Assembly (NCBI RefSeq): GCF_029227915.1
Contig: NC_079881.1
Location: forward strand, 11,693,501-11,757,500
Length of the DNA: 64,000 nucleotides
From: Hydractinia symbiolongicarpus
Lineage: Eukaryota; Cnidaria; Hydrozoa; Anthoathecata; Hydractiniidae
Direction: 5' to 3'
Shown here: positions 9,801 to 21,901 of the stretch, in pieces
How positions within the stretch are numbered: the stretch's first letter is position 1
Layout: each line of letters opens with the position of its first letter
The notes under the pieces: generated by a model
Database searches by the model: none
What the model was told of the DNA's origin: nothing
The model's input: only the letters and a program-made list of their open reading frames with translations
Translations under genes and position numbers: made by a program

Positions 9801-12231
9801 TTTCATTCAACAAGACCTGTATGCGCCAAGCATGCTATTGGTGCTGACAGGCATAATTTAACATGATTATATTGCAAGTGATATCACCAACAAATGTTGA
9901 GAAAGTTTTTAGTTGTTCTAAAAAAAGTCTTCCTGTGATATAATTTGCTCAGTCAATAAAGTCACAGGATAAAGGTTAAGGAGAAATTTAGGTTAACATT
10001 TATTTTTTTGCTGCAGAGAGGTCAACTTCTAATATATGAATCTCCCCCCCCCCCCCCCCCCCCCTTCTCCTCCTCTCACTACTGAAAAGAACCTCCCACT
10101 TTTTGAGGTTTTAACCTTTGGGAGAGAGAGGGAAATTTTAAATATTTAGCCTGAAAATAGTGTGTTTTCCACTGAAGAAAACACCAAAACATTTGTTTGA
10201 AGTGACAAAACATCTGTTTGGAGTTTTCAAAATGCCCAGTCTACACATCATGTTTATTTTTTTGTGTATTTAAGCTTTATAAGGTGTGTGTTTCAACTTT
10301 AAATTAGACTTAACAGGGTGGCTATGCTTCTCTGAAGTCCTTTAAAAAGGTAAAAATGTGACCAAATCTCCTATTTAACCCCTTAATTTTTTTTTCAAGT
10401 ATATACACTATAATAGTTTTACTATTACATACAGAAATTTTACATTTTTTATGGTGATATAAGCTGCAATACATCCCTAATCATGAGCTTTATTTCAATT
10501 CTTTTTGAATCTTTTATCCTGAAAGTACTACTTTCCTTGACATATTTCTTCGTGACATCAGAATTAATAGACTTGAGAAAACCGAAGAAAGTGAAAAAAG
10601 TGATCCTCTGAAATACTCTATTTTTTTAAAGTTCTTTATTTTAACAAAAAAATCCTCAAAATTCAGTGCAAAATCTCCTTTAAAATTCTATTTTTCTTGG
10701 CAAAATATTTTGTAGCCAGCAGGTCAAAGATTCTTCTTCCATTTAGAAGCAGTATAGATAGAATTTGCAGTGCTTTATTATTTAGGAAGTTTTTTGTACT
10801 GTTAAGTGATCAGAGCCTTTTTACATTCTAAACAATAAAAGGGGGTATGTAAAAAATCTTGATGACACCAGCTATCATTTTTTTCCTTAATATACTGTAG
10901 GCATGACTAGCATGTTGGCAAGTCCATACACATACAAACAAGCTGACGAGATGGATAATTGGCCAACTATGTATAATTTCTGTAAGTAATCTTTTGCATC
11001 TTAGGATTTCAGTCCAATGCACTAATCTGTATTTACTTTACAGTTTGTGTAGATGTTGAATTGTCTTTATTATTATAAAATAAAAAATTTATCATTCATA
11101 TTGTGTAGTCGGAGCTCGTGTTATCAGTTTAATCTCTTTTCAAGTTTCTCCTCATCCTTTTACTGAATCTTTCTACTTCAGCCTCCATAGAACGAACGAA
11201 TTCACTTATTTGGGAAATTTACTTACCTAATGTACAAGATAAAATATCGTTATAAGAAACATGACTTTAAGAAACATAAGGTTAGATTCTTACAACTGCG
11301 GGCGGGTGAAATAAAATCAAAAAAAGGGAATTGATAAATTAATAGATTTTCTACTAAAAAGCTTTATAAAAGTAAATTAGTGTGGCTAAAATTTTAAGTT
11401 AATAAACATCCAGGCCCAAAAGTATGTTTCAATTCCCATTATAAATATACTCGAAAATCACGTGGTCATCATGAATCATTTGACAAAAAAGCTCTTGAGC
11501 TTTCTGCGCTGTAGTGGAAAATGCAGTCTAATGAAAACGAGCCTTAGGCCTGATTTTGTTCTGCATAAGCATACCCCACCCTGATTTATATTACGAAATT
11601 TCCTCCAATAAACGTCCCCTCTCTTTTTTTTTGTAAATAAACAGCATCCTAGTCCTTGTCCTCCTAAAAATCTTAAAATTTTAAACGTGTGTTGAAGAAA
11701 GTACGTTATGCGCCTAATCAAGTTAAAAATTTGTTAACCAGTTAATTAGTTTTATGAAAGCATACTTGAAAGTATCGAATAAATAGATTCAAAAAATATT
11801 CAAAATTGAGCGAGTGGCACAATTAAGCGTATATAAAAAATGAAAACAAATATATTTTTGAAAACTTCATGGTTGAGGTGTTGCGGTGTTAAATGGCACG
11901 TCAATGTGGTGCACATTGTCTTTGATTCTTTTTGTAGAATTCTACCATTATGGTATGATGTTTCGATTAGATTACAGCCAAATTGACCGGATGTTTCAAC
12001 TTAACTTAAAACTTTGGGGGGGGGGGGGTATACTAACGGGAGAGAAAGGGTATTCAGTACTCCAGAGTAACTGACATTACAATGTCAGACTAGTGACATT
12101 AAAATGAAGAAATAAAGGTGTGATCCCATTGTTTTATTTCTGTTATAGATAACCTGCCTACAGAACCTTCTCGTGTCTATGAAAAAATGTCTGTCCATCC
12201 TTCCGAACAGCCAACGTGGAAAGTTGAGTAA
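6863..12231 (+). CDS. NDUFA3: NADH dehydrogenase 1 alpha subcomplex subunit 3
   Basis: Small accessory subunit of mitochondrial complex I with one inner-membrane span. Exons: 6863-6959, 10901-10981, 12149-12231 (stop TAA 12229-12231), giving 86 residues; the human protein has 84. The start is the first ATG, in GCATGG-like context after AACATGG. Residues 10-20 read YRFLRNAWDKEP, followed by the span IIVVSVVFGAV, matching the family signature FLKNAWDKEP. Exon 2 supplies SPYTYKQADEMDNWPTMY; exon 3 ends VHPSEQPTWKVE. Phases agree (1, then 1). Exon 1 has no usable GT at the required position; the junction fits GTAG|GCATGT with acceptor CTGTAG, a GC-AG intron of 3.9 kb. Intron 1 contains a 683-bp transposon and a run of 21 C. 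Exons 2 and 3 rest on phase, splice sites and total length more than on strong identity. Confidence 0.83.
7231..7913. mobile_element. 683-bp non-autonomous DNA transposon in NDUFA3 intron
   Basis: The inverted ends start CAGTACGGGATCTTTCCCCG at 7231 and mirror the last bases to 7913, with arms of about 45 bp showing few mismatches. A 5-bp direct repeat ATTTT flanks it (7226-7230, 7914-7918). Both subterminal regions hold many short boxes related to CCCGATC/CAATCGGGG and GACTCACT, in both orientations, as seen for transposase-binding sites. The CAG start and 5-bp duplication could suit a hAT-like superfamily, but no coding remnant was found. Confidence 0.85.
7919..10900. other. NDUFA3 intron 1 remainder
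   Basis: No exon found. A stretch at 8390-8500 is loosely similar to the reverse complement of 9560-9665 (shared blocks such as AGGCTTGGAC and GGCGTGCGG), suggesting diverged inverted copies of one repeat. A pure run of 21 C lies at 10044-10064. A short ATAATAATA run lies near 9162. Confidence 0.4.
10044..10064. repeat. Poly-C tract (21 bp)
   Basis: Uninterrupted cytosines inside an otherwise AT-rich intron. A shorter poly-G tract (13 bp) lies at 12016-12028 in the next intron. Both lengths are prone to sequencing error. Confidence 0.95.
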
Positions 12232-12799
12232 ATATTGGATAGTTCCAAATGGTTGCTTTAAAATTTGTATCATATATAGTTAGTAAGAACAAACAAACGT
12301 AAACAAAAGATACTCTCTTTTTTACAGACTTGCGTTTTTTTTTTTAATTTTGCGAAAATTATTGGGAAACTCGTCATTTGCAAAATTTGAATATTGTCTC
12401 TTTTTTTAAAAAACGATTTTCAGTTCTTTTTTACTTCTGATTTACCTAGAACTATATGTAATTTATATGTGAATCCCCACTACTTCAGCAGACTTTTTTT
12501 TATTTCTTTTACATAAAAGCAAAAACTGAAGAAACAGACAAATAAAATTATCAGCCCCATTCCTATGTTTTCCTAGATTCCAGTTAAAAAGTTTTTTTTT
12601 TCTTTTCAGTGAATGGATAAGTTAAGGTATATCTTGACTCTCCCAAATTTCGCGCACGTTATTTTCAAGAAGAAAAGGCTACAGTGTCCAATAAAAGAGT
12701 CATAATTATTGCAGAGTTATTGGACTGGAAATTTGCATGTCTTTTTTTTAGGTTAAAATGTTCGCACCCGATCTTTTTTTGGGGAAGTCTTATTTTAAC

Positions 12800-12833
12800 C
12801 TTGGAGGAAAGAATCCGTATTCTTTCCTCCAAG
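12800..12833. repeat. Perfect hairpin, 15-bp arms
   Basis: CTTGGAGGAAAGAAT, loop CCGT, then ATTCTTTCCTCCAAG. It lies 150 bp beyond the 3' end of the GPCR reading frames, which are on the minus strand, so it could be a 3'-end structure or a short repeat. Confidence 0.9.
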
Positions 12834-12984
12834 TTTTAACATATATTATAGTAAAGTAGATATCTCCGTATTATTCTTCGCGGCAATACGATAAGCTAAA
12901 CAATGCTAAAAAAAGAACAACGTCTATTTTTTGATAACCTTCATGTGCTGTTTCCAGTTCCCATTTAGAACTTACTGAATTAAG

Positions 12985-14095
12985 TCACCTCTTTTCAGCG
13001 ATACTGTTCTTTCTAAATAATCGTTGAATTTTAACGCGTATTTTTGACAATCTAAAATAATATATAAACGGATCCAATACTGGATTGATAAAGTATATCA
13101 AAAGACAAACATTTTCGACATAATTTGTGACGAACACTGTTTTTCCGCTGATCAAGATGTTATTAAAGTAGCAAATCACTGCTGGTAGAAAACACACACA
13201 AAATGTTGCTAAAACCTTAATCCCCACTCTTGAAGCTTTTCGTTTGCAGCTCATCTCTTTCCTCTCTTTCATGTCTCCTTGGCTTAACCTGCCACTTAAT
13301 CTGTTGAGTTCGTTGTATATCTGTCTGTGCATGACAAAGAGTGCTACCATAACACAAATGGTTCCTAATGCTGCAAGGAACTGGTAAATATACCATTTTT
13401 TAGCTATTGTTATAAAGCACACTACAGACATTACCGATGTGACGATCCATAGTAGTGATATTCTCTGTTTGGGTTATACTATGCTCATTTTTGTTGGTAT
13501 ACAGCTTCTGTAGTTCCTTATAAATTTGTAGCTGCATAACAAACGTTAAGACGATCAATATACCAAGGAGTGCACCCATGAGGATTTGACAAAATTCAAA
13601 TGCGGATGTGTTTACATTCTTTGTTATGCTTGGTGCCAGTATCAACAGCATTAAAGTTGATATGCTGACAACAACAGCTCGCTCAGGTGTAAAACTTTCT
13701 TCGTAGAAGAACGGATGAAGAACAGATGCATACAAGTCTATTGTAATAAAAGTGATGATGAATCCTGACATTGCACCAAAGGTGTACCCAGTGATGGAAA
13801 CGAAGTTGATCAACTTGCACCTATCTTTGCTCAGTACAGCATAGGTATGAAGAACCATCAAAGGCAACGTAAATAATGCTCCAGTAAGTAGATCACTAAC
13901 AGATAACATAATGTACAGTGTATCTGCAACAGATAGTTTGGTTGAATATTTATACATTGATATTAAATATACAGCATTGAGTATGATGGTTAGAATGCCG
14001 ATAACTTCAGCGGTAGTAGCAATGGTGTAATGAAAATGATCTTCAGGGAGTGTTATATGGTGAAATAAACCACAATCTATTTTCACGATATTCAT
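12985..14095 (-). pseudogene. Rhodopsin-type GPCR, apparently chimeric and frame-broken
   Basis: Two overlapping frames: 13400-14095 (231 codons) and 12985-13431 (148 codons). The first has an N-terminus, TM1 (GILTIILNAVYLI), TM2 with LSVSDLL, the TM3 cysteine (DRCKL), IDLY in place of DRY, TM4, then TM5 ending QLQIYKELQKLY. It should continue into loop 3 and TM6 but breaks. The second begins with another TM5, ending HRQIYNELNRLS, then loop 3, TM6 with FCVCFLP, and TM7 with NPVLDPFIYYF followed by a basic tail. The TM5-loop segment is thus present twice in diverged form. The simplest reading is a deletion joining two tandem paralogues, leaving a frame change near 13400-13431. An intron removing one TM5 copy was considered; GTAATG near 13435 could be a donor, but no convincing matching acceptor exists. 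Intronless receptors of this kind are common in cnidarians. Ligand unknown. Confidence 0.82.
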
Positions 14096-14786
14096 TTTTT
14101 TTTCTTCTATTATTTATGACACTTGAAAGAAGAAAAGAAATTGGAAGTCCGCGTTTAGCACCATACGATATAGAAAAGACGGGATATGTGCTGGTTTATT
14201 ATTAATAAATGCACAGGTTTCTCAAGCTAGCAAACTTGTGCTACAGGAGGCGTAGTACGTAATTTCACAAAATTCCAATATACGTCCAACCTGCTAACAA
14301 ATAGTGATACAATTTTTAGCAAAAATTACATTTCCGATTTCAGTTTAAATCGCTAAGATATCTTACAAAATATATTTTTCTTCTAAAATTCGTATCTTCT
14401 TTTTACACAGGCTTCAAATGTTTTTCATAATTTAAAATTTACTAGATTACATTAATAAAAAGAATTGTTAGGATGTACCTTTCACCTGCCAATATTTTAT
14501 TTTTTACTTTTAGAATGTTTATGCTTCGTGTGTAAATTCAGCTGTTTTATTTATCTCAAACTTGATTGGTTAAGGCAAAGGGTATAAATAGACCATCGTG
14601 TCGTACTAATCCTACGCCCTGTTTCTTTATTAGGATGGAACGTTTCGTGATTTAAACGCATCAACAGTCATAAGTACTAAGATAACATGCCGTAAGATAA
14701 ACACCCTTTTAAGTTTATTTTGAGTTTCTAATATTCCCCCTTTTTTGAACGTACAAAACATGTTATTCCTGGAATCTATTTTTAGT
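14096..14786. other. No gene seen
   Basis: Upstream side of the GPCR frames. AT-rich, with no splice-bounded exon or recognisable repeat found. Confidence 0.4.
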
Positions 14787-15998
14787 ACCCACTTGGGGTC
14801 GCAAGTGGCGTAAGTTTTAACGCCATACTTTCCTAACGCGTAGCGGTTGTATTTTCAAAAACCTAAAAATATTCTTGATGCCACCAAGAATTTGTGATGC
14901 AGATGAACAATATGAAATTTTGTAGAAGCTCATGTTACTGTCTTTTATAAATCTTTTCTCTTTTGTTTTATCTCAGAATATTCAATATGGCCGTGCTCAA
15001 CAGGAGATTGTTACTGTTGTGACAACAACGAAGGAATCGGGCGACCAAAGAAGTCAAGGGAAGAAGGAAACGTAAATTTTGAATTTGTTCCATATATAAA
15101 GAAAGAAATGCCTTTCTTCCACTTAAGTCTGCCTTGTCATCCTTAAGCTTTTCCTGCAAATCATTTTTTGTTAAGAAGTTGACAGTAGTGACGTTTTCCT
15201 GACATCGATAAATTTGAACTAACCACATCAAATATTCGTATCCATCGATATCTCTTTTTGCTTCCATTGCTTCTTGTGTTAAAGCCTCCAACTTTTATTG
15301 AACATCTTACGGATACTTTTGAATGACTTTTTTGCCACTTTTCCTAAAACAAAACTTTATCTTGATTTTTACTATATTTTATTATTACATCTGATGATAA
15401 AAAAATAAAATGAATTTAAAAAATATGTAACAAAAACAAAAATGCAACACAAAAACAACCGATTGTAAAGAAAGTTACATATCTGTAAGTATTCACCAAT
15501 ATATTCACCAATCTGTCTCCATACCTAACTCGGTTGCAATAACGTTCCAGCAAATCTCTTAAACACCTTTTTGTGATACTCAGGAATAGCCTTATTATAG
15601 ATAGATGTATACTATTGTATTATTTCTGCCAAAGCAATGTCTTTCTCCCGCGCTTTATTTTTACAGTTAATAAAAAAACTTTAGAAAAAAAGTTTGATTT
15701 TGCGATTTCGGATTGTTTCACATTTCAAATTTGTACAGCGTGTTCTTGATTTGCTAACCACCCAGCGTCAAGATTGAAAAATCTTTTATTCTACATGCAA
15801 TGTGCGCTAAAGTTTATCACCGGCTCTAATGTCTAACGCTTACTTCATTCCAGATACCGCAGCGCTAACGCTTTGCAATCGTGCTAGGATTTTCAAATCC
15901 TTAGCATTGCATCAACCCACTAGGGGTGGCGTTAAGCTTCACACGCTCGTTAACGCATAACTTGTGAGTTTTAAGCATAACATCATCTAGTGGGTACC
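14787..15998. mobile_element. Possible DNA transposon with short inverted ends
   Basis: GTACCCACTTG near 14785-14795 is mirrored by CTAGTGGGTAC ending near 15998. Inside each end are repeated TAACGC/GCGTTA boxes (14817-14845 and 15840-15960), as expected for subterminal transposase sites. No target duplication was resolved, so the boundaries are tentative. An open frame on the minus strand (14968-15291) lies inside. Confidence 0.45.
14968..15291 (-). CDS. Hypothetical open frame inside possible transposon
   Basis: 107 codons beginning MEALTQEAMEAKRDIDGYEY. The first 75 residues have ordinary protein composition (charged, helical-looking); the end becomes cysteine- and leucine-rich and less convincing. 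No family was recognised. Its position between possible transposon ends suggests a remnant of an element-encoded protein, but it could be a chance frame. Confidence 0.25.
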   Translation of the reverse strand: MEALTQEAMEAKRDIDGYEYLMWLVQIYRCQENVTTVNFLTKNDLQEKLKDDKADLSGRKAFLSLYMEQIQNLRFLLPLTSLVARFLRCCHNSNNLLLSTAILNILR

Positions 15999-16368
15999 AG
16001 GCTTAAATAAATCTTCGTGCTCTTTTTCTGCATTCTTGCTAAGTTTTTACATAAGCATTTTTACGATCGCACAAGTAGGATCTGTTTCTACTTTTCTTTA
16101 CGAACCATCGCACGCTGTAGAAACCTGCTTAAACAATAACTGCGCGCATGTTTATATCGGTTTACTGTCACAAAAATACGCGAGAGCGTGTAAATAGTAA
16201 TCCACCTATATTCTAACTGCGCAAACGTACGTTTTTTTGTACGTACCGGAAGTAATGGAGTGAATTACCTCTGGCGTGTGGTTTTCAATTTACATGCTCC
16301 TTTTGCGCATAGCATTATGACTTGAATTGTTAAAAAGTTTTTATTTCCGTGGTGGTGGTGTTGTCGTA

Positions 16369-19300
16369 ATGAAGAGTAAGTTACATATTGTTTTACATTA
16401 AAACATGCATAAGTAGTAGTTCTATTTTTGTGTCATTATTTGACTAAATCTCTTTATGGCAAGTATTAGGCAAAAGTATCTCATCAGAACGCAAATTTTA
16501 ACCCACAAAATGTCTTGTGCACATATTTTGCAAAACACATGATTATCTTTGTTTAATGCACACTCATTAATTATTCAATTTTGTCATTGTCATCAATATT
16601 ATCAGTTTCTTTAGAACAGCGTACTTTATGGTTCTTCTTATTATGTCTTCCGAATGTTTGGCTCAGCGTAAAAGTTCAGGTAAGAAATCTTCTCATAGAA
16701 TTGGTGTTGTTATTTATTCTCTTCTTGACAAACAAAAGTTACATTGAAATCTAAAGATACAATAGCCTTAAATGGCAAATTTAAAACATTGCAGCTACAG
16801 TTCTGCAATTTACTAGCTTGTTTAGTTGCAAATTTCAATCTGTAGAATAGTAAGGTGTCTCATCGTTTGTTAAATCATGTTGTAGGGAGAAACAGTAAGA
16901 CTTATATTTGGAGGCGATGTTGCATTTTCTGGAGTAATCAAGTATCACGCAAGAAGACAGGAGTGTAGATATGAGGATTCTTTTAAACCAATTAAATCTG
17001 TCCTTAGCGAAGCTGATCACGTTATTGTCAACCTAGAAACTCCATTTCATCATAAAAAAGATGAAAAGCTTCAAGAATTGAATCCGAAGAAAGAAGTGAC
17101 GTTAATTTCGGATACAGATGCAATGGCAGCACTTAAGTAGTTAAAGTTATTCTACCATATATAAGACTAGCTTTATGCCCGTTAAATAATCTTAGTGACC
17201 ATTATGTTTTTTACGCTTTGTTTTTTTATTGCTTATAAATCCAAATTTAAAACGACTCAACAAAAACACTTTTATTTCGTCACAGTTATGCAACCATTTT
17301 TTTGTAGCTATGCAGGCATAGATATAGTTACCTTGGCCAATAACCACTTCATCGATTTTGGAGAAGGACCAGCTAATCTGACAATAGAATATTTAAAGAA
17401 GTTTGACGTTCAATACGTTGGTGTTACGTATGGCAAATCTATGTTTGTTGATCAGGTTTGTTGGATTTCTTTTCTTTTCTTTTGTATGAAAAAATATTTT
17501 TAGAAAAGAAACGCAACAGGTATTATCGTGGAGAAAGGTATTGCATAAGGCGTAGGTTAAACTATTAAAAAAATATTAATTTTAATCAACAGTATAAATT
17601 ATAAATTATAACTCAAAATGTGTAGTCCCATTTGCTAAAAACAAAATCTAAACGCTCAAATTGTATCTTCTAATATGCCAAGTTACTCTAACACTTAAAT
17701 CAGGAAGAAAATATAGCATTATACAAAGTTGGAGGACCGGAAATGCCATTATGGACTAGTAGAAGCCACATCTGTTTGTAGGTGGTTTTTCTTTAGGAAT
17801 ATGTATATTGTATATTTTTAGGAACCTTTGATCATAACAGAGAAGGGAATAAAAATTGGATTTCTTGCGTATTGCTCTTCAGATGAAGGATGTTTGCAAG
17901 AAAATTATCGCGATAGAGTGTCTACGGGACCTGCTATTTATGATAAAACGTTGGCTATACGTGAAGCTAAAAGACTAAGAAAGGTAAAAAACCTTAAGGG
18001 TATACGCGAGCGTTTGTTTTCGTTTTTCCTTTTTATTGTAACAACTTTTCTTTCATCGCGTCAATACGTCGTTGTTAGGCGTCAATTATACGGGTTTTTT
18101 TGTTTTTCCCCAACAATATGCCGTCTATGCCTCTCTTTCGACGGAAATTAGCCTTTGACATAAAAAGCATGTCAGACATGATGGTGAGTTTAGGATTTTT
18201 AATTTTTCACACTTTTTATCATTTCTAGTCCAATTGGATCAAAACAGTTTTGGAATCTACAGTAACATGTCGAAAATAACATTTAGCTAAATAAAGTTTT
18301 TCTTCTGGCCGCAGACTTTCTTTCGACAAAGCTGCTCAAAAATCAAAAAAAAGCATGAGGAATAAGAACCAAATTGGTAACATTAAAATTTTATTATTTT
18401 ACGCCTTTCAAAAATCTCAAAATACAAAGTCCTCTGTAATAGACAGCAAGGTAACGAACTGAATATACTGCTTACGATAAAGTATTGATGCTTTCACAAA
18501 TGATACTAATTATGATTCTTTTCTGTCCGCCATTACTGTTAGCAATTCTATTGTCAACAGTTTTTGTTGGAAACTAAAAAAATGTATTGCATTCTTGTAC
18601 TTTCTTGAGCGGTTTCACTTTTTGAGCTGCAGATGGCTACAGATAACGTAGCATGGAAATTTACAACTTAGCATTGTGAAATTACTCACCTCAGGTAAAA
18701 GGTTTGATTCTACCATGACCGGTATAATACTTCAACATATCCTGCTTTAATGATAGTTGCTTGATATTTTTCAGTACTAGCTGAGACCCGGTGGCGCACG
18801 CTGGACGTAGTACATCGTCTTTGCACCCTTTTGATTTGTGGTTGCCTTTTCTATTCAATCAATTCCTTCTCAATTATAAGTCAAGCAGAAAGGAGTAACA
18901 AAAATCACAACAATTAAGTCATAGTGGTCACATCGTCATGATTGAGCGTCTTTGAATATCAAAAATGCAATAACTTGAAGGTAAAGATCAATGACCAATG
19001 CTTTAAATGATTTATTGAATGACAGTTTTTGTATTAGCCAGATTCCTGATTTCTAAAATTTAGGCATTTTAAGAAAAGGCAATCAGACTTTTTGAAGAAA
19101 ATTATAGATTTTGACCAAATAACAAAGAAAAACGTACAATTTATGGATATGGTAAGAAAATTTCAGACCAAATGAGCTTGTCATTACTTTTAAGACCTAA
19201 TGTTGATTAACCTCGACCCGACAGTTTTTTATATTCCACAACACGATATGAATAGGGTTAATGTCCAGCATTATAGACTACGATAATACTGTGACTATTA

Positions 19301-21901
19301 ACTTTCAATGGGCATCAGATGTCTTTACTGAATACTTAAAAATGTTACACGTACAACATTTTGCCATTCAACAAAAAGAGTGATCACAAACTAATTTTGA
19401 CTTTCATTGGAATAAATATACAGGCTGTTATGTTAAACATGGTTCGCATCTGTTGTCATTTAAAAAGTCTGCCTAACAACTTTCAGTGAAAAGTACAAAG
19501 CAATCTGGGAACTGACTATACTTTCACCATTAACCAAAATATAAAATGACAGTACCTGAAAAAGTGAGGAAATGTCTATCTGGTTTTCAACGTTATAAAG
19601 GTGCAGGATAATTCGAAACATGGAAACGAATGTATCTCTTTGGTCCGTAAAATTATATTTAGGATTTATTGGTAGCTTAGAAGTTTAATGAATAAAAATA
19701 TTAGAAAATTGAAAAAATATAAATACAGAAGAAAAAAATAGAAGTAGAAAGAGCTATAAAATGGGCATAAAATGTTGTAGCTAAACGCGCCTAAACTTAG
19801 TCAAAAAGAAATTTAGTATACATTAACTTAGAGACGAAGAGTTGGGTATTATAGTAACATTAAAAATAATAACAATTTTAACAAAGATAATAAAAACAAA
19901 TTTATCTTTAGGTAGTAGATATCATTGTCGTCCTCATGCACTGGGGTGTTGAGTACGCCAAATTTCTACCAAAGTATCATGGTGAACAGGTCATCGTCCA
20001 GTTGTCACCATATGTTGACGTCATTATTGGTTCCCACCCCCACGTGGTACAAGACCATTTTTACAACGATGGTGCCTTAGTTGTTCAAAGTGTGGGAAAC
20101 ATGTTGTTTCCGTTGCACGGTAGTGTCATGAATGTAAGTTACTTCCTCTGTTCTTACTTTCTGTGTGTCTATCTTTTTGACTGTGTATTCTTTGGTCTAA
20201 TTTCATTGCTACAATATCTTGTACACAATTAATTGTACAAAATTGTATATTCTTGTTCAAGATATTTTACAGATATTAACACGATGTACATTATATTGTG
20301 ACTTCAAAGTTCACAAGTATTTTGGAGTCAAATCAGCGTGATTTGAAGAAGCTAGTGCCTATTGAATTAATTTCAAAAGAATTGAACAACTCATGGGCAT
20401 TATCAAAACAAAGATGTATTTTTTTTTCGTAAAATTGTTCGGAATTGTACACCAGTTACTACAATTAATTGTAAAATATTGCGTACAAATATTGTAGCAG
20501 TGGAAACTTCCCTTATTTTTATGTAAAATAATAAATGCAAAGGAAATAGACGTTTGCTTGTGTTTTTCCTCAGTAGGGACATTTTTTTGGTCAATCATCA
20601 TTAATAAACAACGCCAAAATAGATCAAGTTCCTACTATGATAAAGTCTAGAGGAAATCCATTTCTACTTCGTATTTTGTAGGCATGCAAAAAGACCTTAA
20701 TTTTACAACTTATGTTATAGAAATTTTTGGATAAAGGTGAAAATATATCTCGACCTGACCACGATAAAGTATGGTATAAACAGACAAAGTTATTAAAGAA
20801 TCCTACTTCCTTTGGTAAATTAATAATGGTGGAAATAAACAAGTAAGCATACACCCTACGTTCTGATGAAAAAAAGTATGTAGCTACATAAGCTAATTTA
20901 AGTAGCTATTTGAACTACCAACTTTGCTCAATTCATCTACCTGTTTTTGATGTATTAGCGGTTATGTGGCTTATTTACTGATACACATGATAATTTTATT
21001 GATGGCTACAGAACTTAGGATTTATTGATTGATTATTAGGGAATATTTTGGCCAATGCAAGGAAATGTTTTTAAAACATCTTAATTTAACCGGTTTGTTC
21101 AAAAAGTTTCAATTTTTCCTGACATCAGCACACCGTATCGTTTGGTCCATTACATTCCGTTTTGTATTGTTACATAAAGCATTTTGAAAACTACGACTAG
21201 CGCTTATGAATGATGTTCACGTATCCTACATATTTGCCAAAGTAGAGCTATTTACTCCACTACTGCTCGGCACTTCTCAAGTGATGCAGTTTGTTAATTT
21301 TAACCAAAACATGATCCTTTGCAAAAAGAATATGTCCAGGATCGTGTTTGTTTGATATTTAATGCTTATGCGTGGATCAAGGAGGAAACCTCTTTGCTTA
21401 TAGACAAATTTTTTTAACCCTACTTTGAAGAAAGATTGAAAAATGGGAAATACAATTCTGTTGTTCATGTTTTCTCACCAATACAGATTGTTTAATAAAA
21501 AACACGTTTATAGTAAGAAATTAAAAAAATATTCTGAATCAATTCTTGTTGATATTTCCTCCACGAGACTAAAATAGTCCACCTTGAGTGAAAATTGTAT
21601 ACTCAATGTTTTTTCTTTGTACCTAGTATTTGCTATGAATGTCATTTTTATTTCATTCTATTATAGAGCAGGCATAATAAGGGCTGGAACCAAGTATCTA
21701 CCAATTGAGATTGATGTAACAAAACAGCATTGTCTGGTTGTCAAGAAGAAAGGATCATGGAAAACAATCTGTGATAAAAATGACAAACACTGCGTTGGTA
21801 CTAATGACTGTAATATGTTGCATTGTGGAGGCGTACAAAAAGTCAAACCAAAAAAGAAAAAAGGAAAGGGGAAATTACACGAAACCTACAAAAATGTGTA
21901 G
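16369..21901 (+). CDS. pgsAA: Poly-gamma-glutamate synthase subunit (CapA/PgsAA-like)
   Basis: Metallophosphatase-like protein of the CapA/PgsAA family, which acts in poly-gamma-glutamate synthesis; in cnidarians this polymer fills nematocyst capsules. Exons: 16369-16375, 16620-16679, 16890-17136, 17308-17455, 17822-17983, 19912-20133 and 21667-21901 (stop 21899-21901). The first two splice into a secretory signal, MKTYFMVLLIMSSECLAQ. Exon 3 holds LIFGGDVAFSG and VIVNLETP; exon 4 IVTLANNHFIDFG; exon 6 VVLMHWGVEYAKF, IIGSHPHVVQ and VGNMLFP. These are the family blocks in normal order. The last exon is cysteine-containing with a lysine-rich tail. Phase is continuous from exon 1 to 6. Exon 6 ends in phase 0 while the last exon needs two incoming bases, so a short exon of 3n+2 bases between 20134 and 21666 is missing from this model. 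The acceptor of exon 3 (GGGAG|AA) is inferred from phase and is weak. Confidence 0.9.
17984..19911. other. Large intron of the pgsAA-like gene
   Basis: 1.9 kb between REAKRLRK and VVDIIVVLMHWG, which are contiguous in the family. No nested gene or classifiable repeat was seen. Confidence 0.5.
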
